Positions 35,409 through 43,931 of a stretch of 45,201 nucleotides of DNA are shown here, piece after piece. Each line of letters begins with the position of its first letter. Position 1 is the stretch's first letter. The notes beneath the pieces are model-generated. The model did no database searches. It was not told where the DNA came from and saw only the letters and a list, made by a program, of their open reading frames with translations. Source of the stretch: Pusillimonas sp035515275 (GTDB taxonomy: Bacteria; Pseudomonadota; Gammaproteobacteria; Burkholderiales; Burkholderiaceae_B); assembly GCF_035515275.1 (NCBI RefSeq), contig NZ_DATJBQ010000096.1:1-45201 (forward strand), given 5' to 3'. The translations under genes and the position numbers were made by a program.

Positions 35409-37769
35409 ATGGCTAGATTACCTGCTGCTTCTTCCCGCTCTTCCCGCAACGTACGCAACGGTCCATCGCCGTTGCAATCCCGTCTCTCAGGGCTGGCGCG
35501 CGAGGCGCGCTGGATCCTCTTCGCCGCGATGGCAGCCTGGCTCGGTCTGGTTCTGGCTACCTGGTCGTCCAGCGACCCGGCCTGGTCCCATTCCGTTCAA
35601 GCGTCAACCATTGCCAATGGGGGCGGCGTTCTGGGCGCTTACGTCTCCGATCTGTTGCTGTTCTTGTTTGGCTATGCGGCCTGGTTATGGGTGGTGCTGC
35701 TGGCTCAGCGGGTTGCGGTCGGGTTTTACCGGCTTACGGGCGTATTGCTGCCCGACTCCAAGGCCGCGTTAGTGCTTCCTCGCGTACGCTGGGAGGTCGC
35801 CCTGGGTTTTTTCCTGCTTCTTATAGGAGCCATGGGGCTTGAATCCATGCAGCTTACCTCTCTCGGGGCACACTTGCCGGGCGGGGCGGGCGGCGAGCTT
35901 GGCAAACTGCTGGCCGGCGGAATGGTGCAGGCATTCGGTGCTACCGGCTGCACTTTGTTGTTGCTGGTGTTCATGGCGGTGGGGGCCAGCCTGTTTTTTG
36001 GGTTTTCCTGGCTGCACGTGGCCGAGCGCCTAGGCCGGGGTATTGAAAAAACCCTACGCCGTCTGCTCGAGTTCAAGGCGGCCCGCGAAGACCGCCGCGT
36101 GGGCGTGGCAAAAAAGGCCGAGCGCGACGAAAGTGTGGTGGCAAAGCAAGAGCAGCTGGTTCACGAACAACCGGTTCGCATCGAACCCGCCATTGTTTCG
36201 GTGCCCAAGTCGGTACGGGTCGAAAAAGAAAAGCAAAAAACCTTGTTCGCAGCGCCTCAGGCCCCCCACGGCGGCGGCGATCTGCCCGCCATCAGCCTGC
36301 TTGACCCGGTTACTGAACAGGTTGAAACGGTTTCGCCGGAAACCATCGAATTCACCTCGCGCCTCATCGAAAAAAAGCTTTCCGACTTTGGCGTGAAGGT
36401 GGTGGTTGTGGCAGCCCAGGCAGGCCCTGTCATTACCCGCTACGAAATCGAGCCTGCCACGGGCGTCAAGGGCAGCCAGATCGTCAATCTGGCCAAAGAC
36501 CTGGCGCGCGCTTTAAGCCTGGTCAGCATCCGGGTGGTCGAAACCATACCCGGCAAGAATCTGATGGGTCTCGAACTACCCAATCCCCGCCGCCAAATGG
36601 TCAAGCTGTCTGAAATCGTGGGGTCGCAAACCTATTATGCGGCTTCGTCGCAGCTGACCATCGCGCTGGGCAAAGACATTGCCGGCAACCCCGTCGTGGC
36701 CGACCTGGCCAAAATGCCCCATTTGCTGGTGGCGGGTACCACCGGTTCGGGTAAATCGGTGGGTATCAACGCCATGATCCTGTCGCTGCTGTACAAGGCC
36801 GACGCCTCGCAGACCCGCTTGATACTGATTGACCCAAAAATGCTCGAAATGAGCGTCTACGAAGGCATCCCCCATTTGCTGGCGCCTGTGGTCACCGACA
36901 TGCGCCATGCTGCCAATGCACTTAACTGGTGCGTGGGCGAAATGGAAAAACGCTATCGCCTCATGAGCAAAATGGGTGTCCGTAATCTGGCCGGCTATAA
37001 CGCCAAGATCCGCGAGGCCCAAAAGCGCGAAGAGCCTATTCCCAACCCGTTCTCGCTTACCCCCGACGCGCCCGAGCCGCTCGAGACCCTGCCTACTATT
37101 GTGGTGGTTATTGACGAGCTCGCCGACCTGATGATGGTGGTGGGCAAGAAGATTGAAGAGCTCATTGCCCGGCTGGCCCAGAAGGCGCGCGCCGCGGGCA
37201 TTCATCTTATTCTGGCTACTCAGCGTCCCAGTGTCGACGTCATTACAGGCTTGATCAAGGCCAATATTCCTACGCGCATTGCCTTTCAGGTGTCGTCCAA
37301 AATCGATTCCCGCACAATTCTGGATCAAATGGGGGCTGAAACCCTGCTTGGTCAGGGCGACATGCTGTACATGCCGCCGGGCACCGGCCTGCCCACCCGG
37401 GTTCATGGTGCCTTCGTGCACGACGACGAAGTGCACCGTGTTGTTGATTACCTGAAAGAGCAGGGCGAACCCAACTATGTCGAGGGCCTGCTTGAAGGCG
37501 CACTCGAGGGCGAAACCGGCGACGGCGTGGGCAGCGTTACCGGCTTTACCGACACCGAGTCCGACCCTTTGTATGACCAGGCGGTAGCCATTGTGCTTAA
37601 AAACCGCCGCGCGTCGATTTCGTCGGTGCAAAGGCATTTGCGCATCGGTTACAACCGGGCCGCGCGCCTGCTCGAGCAGATGGAGCAGGCGGGCATGGTC
37701 TCGGCCATGCAGGCCAACGGCAACCGCGAAATCCTCGTTCCGGCCGGAGAAACCACCAATGCCGATTAA
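35409..37769 (+). CDS. ftsK: DNA translocase FtsK
   Basis: A 786-residue septal DNA pump that segregates chromosome termini and activates XerCD. The N-terminal part (about 30-240) carries four hydrophobic segments, followed by a short charged linker, so it is the short form without a very long Pro/Gln linker. The motor domain has Walker A VAGTTGSGKSVGINAM, Walker B VVVIDELADLMMVVGKK and ILATQRPSVDVITGLIKANIP. The C-terminal gamma winged helix, ASISSVQRHLRIGYNRAARLLEQMEQAGMVS, reads KOPS. ATG at 35409 is chosen; the frame is open upstream into the trxB promoter. It overlaps lolA by 11 bases. Confidence 0.96.
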   Translation: MARLPAASSRSSRNVRNGPSPLQSRLSGLAREARWILFAAMAAWLGLVLATWSSSDPAWSHSVQASTIANGGGVLGAYVSDLLLFLFGYAAWLWVVLLAQRVAVGFYRLTGVLLPDSKAALVLPRVRWEVALGFFLLLIGAMGLESMQLTSLGAHLPGGAGGELGKLLAGGMVQAFGATGCTLLLLVFMAVGASLFFGFSWLHVAERLGRGIEKTLRRLLEFKAAREDRRVGVAKKAERDESVVAKQEQLVHEQPVRIEPAIVSVPKSVRVEKEKQKTLFAAPQAPHGGGDLPAISLLDPVTEQVETVSPETIEFTSRLIEKKLSDFGVKVVVVAAQAGPVITRYEIEPATGVKGSQIVNLAKDLARALSLVSIRVVETIPGKNLMGLELPNPRRQMVKLSEIVGSQTYYAASSQLTIALGKDIAGNPVVADLAKMPHLLVAGTTGSGKSVGINAMILSLLYKADASQTRLILIDPKMLEMSVYEGIPHLLAPVVTDMRHAANALNWCVGEMEKRYRLMSKMGVRNLAGYNAKIREAQKREEPIPNPFSLTPDAPEPLETLPTIVVVIDELADLMMVVGKKIEELIARLAQKARAAGIHLILATQRPSVDVITGLIKANIPTRIAFQVSSKIDSRTILDQMGAETLLGQGDMLYMPPGTGLPTRVHGAFVHDDEVHRVVDYLKEQGEPNYVEGLLEGALEGETGDGVGSVTGFTDTESDPLYDQAVAIVLKNRRASISSVQRHLRIGYNRAARLLEQMEQAGMVSAMQANGNREILVPAGETTNAD

Positions 37770-38379
37770 ACATTTTTTGGCCGCTGCCGCCTTGGCGCTG
37801 GCTCCTGTTGCGGCTTTCGCCGCCGATGCACCTGCGCAGCTTAGCAAGTTCGTTGGTAATGTGGCATCAGCTACCGGCGACTTCACCCAACAGACCAGTG
37901 GCCAGGCGCAGTCAAGGCCCGAGCAGTCGGGACAGTTTTCTTTTCAGCGGCCGGGCAAGTTTCGCTGGCATGTCAAGCACCCGTACGAGCAGCTTATTGT
38001 GTCCGACGGGCAAATGGTGCTGCAGTACGACCCCGATCTTGCGCAGGTAACCCAGCGTTCGGTCGATCAGTCCATTGGCACGTCGCCGGCTGCCATTTTG
38101 TTCGGCTCGGGTTCGCTCGAAGATTCATTCGACGTGAAGCCGCTGGCCGATGACGACGGTCTGCAGTGGCTCAGGGCCGTGCCTCGGGGGGCGGATGCGG
38201 GCTTTACTCATGTTGATATCGGGTTTCGCAACGACCTGCCCGCCCGCCTGCTGTTGCTCGATGCGTTCGGGCAAACCACCCGTATTGACCTATCCAATAT
38301 TCAGGCCAACCCCAAGCTGCCTGAGTCCCAGTTCCGGTTCACGCCGCCCGACGACGTCGATGTCGTGAACATGCGGTAG
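37759..38379 (+). CDS. lolA: Outer-membrane lipoprotein carrier protein LolA
   Basis: A 206-residue periplasmic chaperone that carries lipoproteins from LolCDE to the outer membrane. A signal peptide (MPIKHFLAAAALALAPVAAFAADAPA) is followed by LolA blocks GDFTQQTSGQ, SGQFSFQRPGKFRWHVKHPYEQLIVSDGQ and VDQSIGTSPAAILFGSG. The start at 37759 lies inside the end of ftsK; ftsK-lolA-rarA-serS is a conserved order in proteobacteria. Confidence 0.95.
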   Translation: MPIKHFLAAAALALAPVAAFAADAPAQLSKFVGNVASATGDFTQQTSGQAQSRPEQSGQFSFQRPGKFRWHVKHPYEQLIVSDGQMVLQYDPDLAQVTQRSVDQSIGTSPAAILFGSGSLEDSFDVKPLADDDGLQWLRAVPRGADAGFTHVDIGFRNDLPARLLLLDAFGQTTRIDLSNIQANPKLPESQFRFTPPDDVDVVNMR

Positions 38380-38384
38380 GGCGC

Positions 38385-39689
38385 ATGGCCGATCTTTTTT
38401 CACACGAGCCGGTCGCTCCGCTTGCCGAGGCCTTGCGACCCCAGACGCTTGACCAGGTTATTGGGCAGTCGCACTTGCTGGGCCCGGGCAAGCCGCTACG
38501 GCTGGCGTTTCAGTCGGGCAAACCGCACTCCATGATTCTGTGGGGTCCGCCGGGCGTCGGAAAAACCACGCTGGCACGCCTTACTGCCAAAGCTTTCGAT
38601 TGTGAATTTATCGCCTTGTCGGCCGTGTTCTCGGGCGTAAAAGACATTCGTGCCGCCATGGAGCAGGCCCAGCACAACTTGTCGCTCGGCAAGCAAACCA
38701 TATTGTTCGTTGACGAGATCCACCGTTTCAATAAGTCGCAGCAAGACGCCTTGCTGCCTTACGCTGAATCGGGTCTGGTCACTTTTATCGGCGCAACCAC
38801 CGAAAACCCTTCGTTTGAAGTGAACTCCGCCCTGTTGTCGCGGGCACAGGTGTATGTGCTGAAGTCGCTTACCGACGACGAGTTGCGCCAGCTCTTTGAA
38901 ACGGCGGCGCAGTCGTCCACGCTCAGCTCGCTTGGTTTCGAGACGTTGGCGGTTGATACCCTTATCGGTTATGCCGACGGTGATGCCAGGCGCTTTCTGA
39001 ATTTGCTCGAGCAATGCAGCACGGCCGCCCAGGCGGCAGGCGTCAGCCATATCGATGCAGCGTTCATCGAGAACGCGCTTACCCTGAATGCCAGACGTTT
39101 CGACAAGGGCGGCGACAGCTTTTACGATCAGATCTCGGCCTTGCATAAATCGGTACGAGGCTCTGACCCCGATGCCTCGCTTTACTGGCTGTGCCGCATG
39201 CTCGACGGCGGGGCCGACCCGCGCTATTTGTCACGCCGCATTATTCGCATGGCCTGGGAAGACATCGGCTTGGCCGACCCCCGCGCCCTGCAGATTGCCA
39301 ACGATGCGGCGCTAACCTACGAGCGGCTGGGTTCGCCCGAGGGCGAACTGGCGCTGGCGCAGGCGGTTATTTATCTGGCCGTGGCGGCAAAGAGCAACGC
39401 AGGCTACATGGCGTACAACCAGGCGCGTGCTTTCATCAAGAAAGACAAAAGCCGCGAAGTGCCTGTGCATTTACGCAATGCGCCCACCAAGCTCATGAAA
39501 GAGCTGGGTCATGGGCGCGAGTACCGTTACGCGCACGACGAACCGCATGGCTATGCCGCAGGCGAAACCTATCTGCCCGAAGGCATGCCGGCCCCCGGCT
39601 GGTATCGGCCTGTTGCGCGGGGCCTGGAAACCAAGATCGCCGACAAGCTGGCTTTTCTTAAAAGCCTTGACGACGAAGCCCGCAAGTAG
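38385..39689 (+). CDS. rarA: Replication-associated recombination protein RarA (MgsA)
   Basis: A 434-residue AAA+ ATPase related to clamp loaders that acts at stalled forks. Walker A is WGPPGVGKTTLARL, Walker B is TILFVDEIHRFNKSQQD, sensor 1 is FIGATTENPSFEVN, and the family block ISALHKSVRGSDPDASLYWLCRMLDGGADP is present. The C-terminus holds KDKSREVPVHLRNAPTKLMKELGHG. It follows lolA after 5 bases and precedes serS by 56 bases. Confidence 0.97.
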   Translation: MADLFSHEPVAPLAEALRPQTLDQVIGQSHLLGPGKPLRLAFQSGKPHSMILWGPPGVGKTTLARLTAKAFDCEFIALSAVFSGVKDIRAAMEQAQHNLSLGKQTILFVDEIHRFNKSQQDALLPYAESGLVTFIGATTENPSFEVNSALLSRAQVYVLKSLTDDELRQLFETAAQSSTLSSLGFETLAVDTLIGYADGDARRFLNLLEQCSTAAQAAGVSHIDAAFIENALTLNARRFDKGGDSFYDQISALHKSVRGSDPDASLYWLCRMLDGGADPRYLSRRIIRMAWEDIGLADPRALQIANDAALTYERLGSPEGELALAQAVIYLAVAAKSNAGYMAYNQARAFIKKDKSREVPVHLRNAPTKLMKELGHGREYRYAHDEPHGYAAGETYLPEGMPAPGWYRPVARGLETKIADKLAFLKSLDDEARK

Positions 39690-39745
39690 GCCTCCGGGTA
39701 AAATCAGCCCAATTTTTCTTATTTTTAAAGTAAACATCGACCAAA

Positions 39746-41095
39746 ATGCTAGACCCCAATCAGCTTCGCAAAGATATGCCCTCCGTCGTCAGCGCGCTTC
39801 AGCGTCGCGGCCTCGCCTTTGACGTCGAGCGGTTCAATGCGCTTGAGGCCCGCCGCAAGGCCGTGCAGGTCGAAACCGAAACATTGCAAGCGCGCCGCAA
39901 CGCCGTCTCCAAGCTGATTGGTCAACTTAAGTCCAAGGGCCAGGACGCCACCGCCGAAATGGCCGAGTCGCAAGCCATACCCGCCCGCCTGAAAGACCTC
40001 GAAAATGACCTGGCCCAAGTGCAGGAAGAGCTTCACGACTGGTTGTCGACACTGCCCAACCTGCCGCACGAAAGCGTGCCTGCCGGCGAGTCAGAGGCCG
40101 ACAACGTTGAGGTTCGGCGCTGGCTGCCAGGCGAGCCCGGAAGCGACGGCAACCCCGCGCCACTGGGTTTCGAGCCTCAAGATCACGTCAGCCTGGGCGA
40201 GCCGCTGGGCCTTGATTTTGAAGCCGCCCGAAAATTGTCAGGTGCGCGCTTCATGATGCTGCGTGGGCCCATTGCCCGCTTGCATCGCGCTCTGGCGCAG
40301 TTCATGCTTGACCTGCAAACGGGCGAGCACGGCTATCAAGAGTGCTACACACCCTATATTGTGAACAGCTCCACCTTGTTCGGAACCGGCCAGTTACCCA
40401 AGTTCAAGGACGACATGTTCTGGGTAACCAAAGGGGGCGCCGACCACGACTCTGCCGAAGGGCAAGACGCTGACGAACGCGAAGACCTCTACCTAATTTC
40501 CACCTCTGAGATCACGCTGACCGGCTCGGTGCGCGATTCCATTGTGCCGCTGGCCGACTTGCCCATGCGGCTTACCGCCCACACCCCGTGCTTTCGTTCC
40601 GAAGCCGGCAGCGGCGGACGCGACATGCGCGGCATGATCCGTCAGCACCAGTTCGACAAGGTCGAGATGGTGCAGATTGTGCATCCCGATAGTTCTTATG
40701 ACGCTTTGGAAGGCATGGTGGGGCATGCCGAGGCCGTGTTGCAGCGCTTGGGCCTGCCGTATCGCGTCGTGCTGCTGTGCGGCGGCGATATGGGCTTTGG
40801 CGCGGCTAAAACCTACGACCTCGAGGTATGGCTGCCTGCCCAGAACACCTGGCGCGAAATTTCATCGGTCTCCAATTGCGAGGCTTTTCAGGCGCGCCGC
40901 ATGCAGGCCCGCTACCGTCCCGAAAAAGGCAAGCCCGAATACCTGCATACATTGAACGGTTCCGGCTTGGCCGTGGGGCGTGCCTTGGTCGCTGTGCTGG
41001 AAAACCACCAGCAACAAGACGGCAGCGTCATTGTGCCCGAGGCCTTGCGCCCATACATGGGTGGGCTCGAGCGTTTGGCGGCCGCCAATTCCTAG
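39746..41095 (+). CDS. serS: Seryl-tRNA synthetase
   Basis: A 449-residue class II synthetase that charges tRNA-Ser. The N-terminal tRNA-binding coiled coil covers about residues 25-110. Motif 2 is CFRSEAGSGGRDMRGMIRQHQFDKVEM, and motif 3 is LNGSGLAVGRALVAVLENHQQQDGSVIVPEALRPYMGG. It starts MLDPNQLRKDMP, typical of the family. A short acidic insert (DHDSAEGQDADERED) lies before the TSE motif. It is followed by a tRNA-Ser gene, its own substrate. Confidence 0.98.
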   Translation: MLDPNQLRKDMPSVVSALQRRGLAFDVERFNALEARRKAVQVETETLQARRNAVSKLIGQLKSKGQDATAEMAESQAIPARLKDLENDLAQVQEELHDWLSTLPNLPHESVPAGESEADNVEVRRWLPGEPGSDGNPAPLGFEPQDHVSLGEPLGLDFEAARKLSGARFMMLRGPIARLHRALAQFMLDLQTGEHGYQECYTPYIVNSSTLFGTGQLPKFKDDMFWVTKGGADHDSAEGQDADEREDLYLISTSEITLTGSVRDSIVPLADLPMRLTAHTPCFRSEAGSGGRDMRGMIRQHQFDKVEMVQIVHPDSSYDALEGMVGHAEAVLQRLGLPYRVVLLCGGDMGFGAAKTYDLEVWLPAQNTWREISSVSNCEAFQARRMQARYRPEKGKPEYLHTLNGSGLAVGRALVAVLENHQQQDGSVIVPEALRPYMGGLERLAAANS

Positions 41096-41140
41096 CTAAA
41101 AAATTTAGCACTGCGGCCCAAACAAAAGCCAATTTTTCTA

Positions 41141-41149
41141 TGCTAGAAT
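41141..41149 (+). promoter_or_regulatory. Extended -10 promoter of tRNA-Ser
   Basis: TGCTAGAAT (41141-41149) matches an extended -10 element (TGn then TAGAAT) and lies 26 bases before the mature tRNA 5' end. No clear -35 box is visible. Confidence 0.5.
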
Positions 41150-41174
41150 GCTTGGCTTGACCGCAGTCATACCA

Positions 41175-41265
<91 letters not shown>

Positions 41266-41307
41266 AACGCTCTAAGTCCTTGTTGTTAAAGGATTTATAG
41301 CAGAAAC

Positions 41308-41362
41308 GGCTTCAAGAAGGTATACCAAAAGGTGTATCAATCTTGAAGCCTTTTCTATTTTC
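41308..41362 (+). terminator. Long hairpin terminator after tRNA-Ser
   Basis: GGCTTCAAGA (41308-41317) pairs exactly with TCTTGAAGCC (41341-41350). Inside, GGTATACC and GGTGTATC pair with two G-U wobbles around an AAAA loop. TTTTCTATTTTC follows. It fits a Rho-independent terminator of the tRNA transcript. Confidence 0.8.
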
Positions 41363-41367
41363 TATAG

Positions 41368-41541
41368 CGTCAACGTCATTACGTGCGCTTCTTTGTTCCT
41401 ACTGCGCTTCAGGAACATTTCGGCAAAAAATACCTGTTTTTCCCATTGGGAACCGGAGCAGGTCATGAGGTGAGGCTCAGGGCCCACCAGATTGCCTACA
41501 ACCTCACAAACACTTGTAATGAATTGCTGGAAAATCTGGCA
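41368..41541 (+). pseudogene. Tyrosine integrase, N-terminal fragment
   Basis: The reading frame from 41368 gives RQRHYVRFFVPTALQEHFG followed by KKYLFFPLGTG, HEVRLRAHQIAYNL and CNELLENL. This is the pattern of the N-terminal arm-binding region of phage or island integrases (hYxRxxVPxxLxxxFGxxxxxxSLGT...A..RA). It has no proper start, since a TAG lies just upstream, and it is lost after about 55 residues where IS3-like sequence begins. The catalytic domain is absent. Its place 100 bases after a tRNA-Ser 3' end fits a former integrative element inserted in that tRNA. Confidence 0.7.
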
Positions 41542-41560
41542 ATGAACAAGCCACGCCTAC

Positions 41561-41881
41561 AGCAAGCACAACAAGTTTTCCCCTGAAGTACGTGAACGCG
41601 CGGTGCGCCTGGTGCAGGAGCATCGTGACGAATATCGGTCGTTGTGGGCGGCTGTCGAGTCGATTGCGCCGAAGATCGGCTGCACGCCCACCACGTTATT
41701 GGACTGGATTAAACGAGCAGAGATCGATGGGGGTGCGCGCCCCGGTGTGACGACAGAGGAGCGCGAGCGACTCAAGGCGTTAGAGAAGGAGAACCGCGAA
41801 TTGCGGCGAGCCAACGAGATTTTGAAGTCGGCCAGCGCTTTTTTCGCCCAGGCGGCGCTCGACCGCGAACTGAAGAAGTAA
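41561..41881 (+). pseudogene. IS3-family transposase OrfA, lacking a normal start
   Basis: The frame reads KHNKFSPEVRERAVRLVQEH, AAVESIAPKIGCTPTTLLDWIKRAE (helix-turn-helix) and a leucine-zipper-like region LKALEKENRELRRANEILKSASAFFAQAALDRELKK. No ATG precedes the homologous part in this frame; the first possible start, GTG at 41603, removes its N-terminal residues. A T TTT TTC heptamer at 41839-41845 is a likely -1 frameshift site for making the OrfAB fusion. OrfA is the DNA-binding part of the transposase. Confidence 0.75.
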
Positions 41882-42805
41882 ACGCCTATATCGATCAGCA
41901 TCGGGACCTGTACGGGGTCGAGCCGATCTGCAAGGTTTTGCAGGTCGCCCCGTCAGCCTACAGGCGGTATGCCGCCCGGTGTCGCAATCCCCAGCGGCGC
42001 AGTAATCGCGCCCAGAAGGACGAACAGTTAAAGCCGCAGATTCATCGAGTCTGGGAGCAGAACTTTCGAGTCTATGGTGCTCGCAAAGTCTGGAAGCAGT
42101 TGAATCGCGAGAGCATTCGCGTGGCGCGATGTACGGTCGAACGCCTGATGGGCGAGCTGGGGATCTAAGGGGTGCGTCGTGGCAAGCGGGTTCGCACCAG
42201 GGTGCCCGATAGCGCGGCAGCCTGTACGCAAGATCTGGTACGGCGCCACTTCGAGGCGGATCGTCCGGCTCTGGGTAGCGGATTTCACGTACGTTTCTAC
42301 TTGGCAGGGGTGGCTATATGTCGCCTTTATCATCGACGCATATGCCAAACGCATAGTCGGCTGGCGCGCTTCCAGCAGCATACGACGGATGTCGTTTTAG
42401 ATGCGCTTGAGCAAGCTGTGTACGACCGGCAGCCAACGCAATCGGATGAGTTAGTCCACCATTCCGATCGCGGATCGCAAGGTGGATTCAAGTGGTCGTT
42501 GCAACATCTCAGGAAAAGAGGTGTTATATGGGACGACCTAAAGGTTGGGTAACTGGGCAATACCGGAAGTGCCTTACGATAATGCATTGGCCGAGACCAT
42601 TAACGGCCTGTACAAGACAGAAATGATTCACCGCCGGGCGCCCTGGAAGACCAAGGCTGCGGTGGAGCTGGCCACGCTGGAATGGGTGTCGTGGTTCAAC
42701 CACCAACGCCTATTGGGATCTATCGGCGACATTCCGCCAGCCGAAGCCGAAGAGCGTTACTATCGAGAACTCGCAGCACCGGCTGCGGAACCTGTTTTAC
42801 TTTAA
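41878..42805 (+). pseudogene. IS3-family transposase OrfB (DDE), disrupted
   Basis: OrfB homology begins VNAYIDQHRDLYGVEPICKVLQ and continues RRYAARCRNPQRR and FRVYGARKVWKQLNRE. A TAA stop interrupts at 42166-42168. Homology then changes frame near 42265 (to RLWVADFTYVSTWQGWLYVAF) and again near 42385 (to LDALEQAVYDRQP and HHSDRGSQ). After 42480 about 94 bases are unrelated, and homology resumes at 42575 with YDNALAETINGLYK and WFNHQRLLGSIGDIPPAEAE. The three DDE residues survive, in WVADF, HHSDRG and LAETINGL, but in different frames. Not functional. Confidence 0.85.
42481..42574. other. Foreign 94-bp segment inside orfB
   Basis: It replaces the usual 80 or so bases between the second Asp and the Glu of the DDE domain. 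It contains GGTGGATTCAAGTGGTCG near its left edge and an ATG at 42528 reading MGRPKGWVTGQYRK, with AAAAGAGG upstream. The N-terminus reminds me of IS30-type transposases, from memory only, so it may be the end of a second element left after deletion or recombination. Confidence 0.5.
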
Positions 42806-42835
42806 CCAAACAGCCTCCGCGATTTCCGGGTTGAT

Positions 42836-42994
42836 TCAAACACCGTCCTGGGCGAATCTCCCACATCGATAACAAGGCGAGTTTTCATTATTGATTTTCC
42901 GTGCAATAGTGTTTTGTTTAAGGACACCCGGGACTTCATATTGGGCGTAGTAGTGTAAAAACTGTCGTTTTGTTGTCTGCTTTGCGCTGCTCAT
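42836..42994 (-). pseudogene. HNH-type endonuclease, N-terminal fragment cut by the IS end
   Basis: From ATG at 42994 the frame reads MSSAKQTTKRQFLHYYAQYE, VPGVLKQNTIARKINNENSP and CYRCGRFAQDGV, then stops at a TGA that is the first three bases of the IS right end. From memory, HNH nucleases continue from CxxCG...DGV into an HVDHI catalytic motif. That part is missing, so the IS inserted just before the active site. The gene was probably cargo of the island whose integrase remnant lies on the other side. Confidence 0.55.
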
Positions 42995-43486
42995 GGCTAT
43001 GACTGCACATGGCCGAACACGGTCCTTCACAGCAATCTCAAGTCGGTATCAAATCCGACAGGTATTGCCCAATTAAGTCTGGGTTTCTACAGGTAAGTCT
43101 ACGCTGGCCGTCGCCAGAACGTGTCGGGCGATGGCGGCTTCGTCATCAAGATACTTTTGAACTGGCCGCAACATCGATCTCAACGCAACTTCCGCCAAGA
43201 ACACGCAAAAATGCCCCTTTCGGGGCGCTTTTGCTTTCTACGCAATAGGTCGCTGTCGGGTGGGACGGAATTGATGAATTGTCGGCGCTGATGCTTGCCT
43301 GGCGGAGTCGTGGAGGAAGACCGCACTGGGCTCATATTGTTTGGCACGACAGCGAATTTTCCCATTGTCGTAACTGAAAATTTTATGTACATTTGGTAAT
43401 GTTTTGTTGTTAATGACGGCCTGGAGTTACCCAGCCGAAATAACGCCCTTGCTCTACTTCCATTTACCTTATTAAGGCAATAGCTA
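42995..43486. other. Island-edge region without a convincing gene
   Basis: Short open frames exist on both strands, but none shows a recognisable family or a good ribosome site. The region contains one hairpin (43205-43233) and a more AT-rich stretch before the DUF805 gene (43340-43486). I found no copy of the tRNA-Ser 3' end that would mark the far side of the island. Confidence 0.5.
43205..43240. terminator. Hairpin terminator-like element
   Basis: GCAAAAATGCCCC (43205-43217) pairs with GGGGCGCTTTTGC (43221-43233), with two mismatched positions, around a short loop. On the minus strand the right side reads GGGGCATTTTTGC, and on the plus strand GGGGCGCTTTTGCTTT. It may end a lost plus-strand gene of the island. 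Confidence 0.55.
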
Positions 43487-43849
43487 ATGAACTTCAGCAC
43501 CGCGATTTCTACATGCTTGTCAAAATATGCCACATTCAGTGGCAGGGCGACCCGGAGCGAATTCTGGTGGTTCTATCTATTCACAGTATTGATCAGCTGG
43601 GGTGCCAACATCGTGGGCGTTATTACGTTCGGGTCAGGCGGAGAGCTGTTCGGTACGTTCGTCTCGTTGCTGTTCTGTATTCCGGCTATCGCTGCAGGAA
43701 GCCGTCGTTTGCATGACATCGGACGAACCGGATGGTGGCAGCTTTTGATGCTGACAGGTATAGGCGTCATTTTGTTGATTATTTGGTGGGCCAGTGATTC
43801 GAAGCCGGAATCCAATAAGTACGGTGGTTACGTAGCCGTCAGCGCTTAA
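43487..43849 (+). CDS. DUF805 family inner-membrane protein
   Basis: A 120-residue membrane protein recognised as DUF805 (YhaH-like) from FSGRATRSEFWWFYLFTVL near the N-terminus and IPAIAAGSRRLHDIGRTGWWQLL in the middle, with three or four hydrophobic helices. The function of the family is unknown. It starts about 80 bases before bdhA in the same direction and downstream of the island remnants. Codon use looks like the chromosome rather than the island. Confidence 0.9.
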   Translation: MNFSTAISTCLSKYATFSGRATRSEFWWFYLFTVLISWGANIVGVITFGSGGELFGTFVSLLFCIPAIAAGSRRLHDIGRTGWWQLLMLTGIGVILLIIWWASDSKPESNKYGGYVAVSA

Positions 43850-43931
43850 CCTGAATGCGTCGTGTGCTAGGTTTAAACTAGCACTGGCCGCCGGCCTGCG
43901 CCGGCATGAACGACGCACATGGGGATAAAGC

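Larger units (their letters stand above)
41542..42838 (+). mobile_element. Degraded IS3-family insertion sequence
   Basis: About 1.3 kb with orfA and orfB of IS3 type in the plus direction. The right end is sharp: on the minus strand TGAATCAACCCGGAAAT starts at 42838 and interrupts another gene there. The left end is unclear; TGAACAAGCC at 41543 is only a partial match to the right-end repeat, and the usual leader before orfA is missing, so the left end is probably truncated. No matching target duplication was found at the two ends. orfB is broken by a stop, two frameshifts and a replaced segment, so the element cannot move on its own. Confidence 0.8.

Noticed and set aside
36576..37886. A 436-codon open frame opposite ftsK
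   Set aside because: Antisense shadow of a certain gene, with low-complexity His/Gly/Val-rich translation and no recognisable domain.
41539..42841. Target-site duplication flanking the IS3 element
   Set aside because: Bases before the putative left end (CAA) and after the right end (AAC) do not match, and the left end itself is doubtful.
43009..43248. A 79-codon open frame in the island edge
   Set aside because: It has no ribosome site, no recognisable domain and ends in a terminator-like hairpin; coding is not supported.
41266..43486. Second copy of the tRNA-Ser 3' end (attR)
   Set aside because: No stretch resembling GGTTCGAATCC...CTCTCC is found after the IS; the far border was probably deleted or lies elsewhere.
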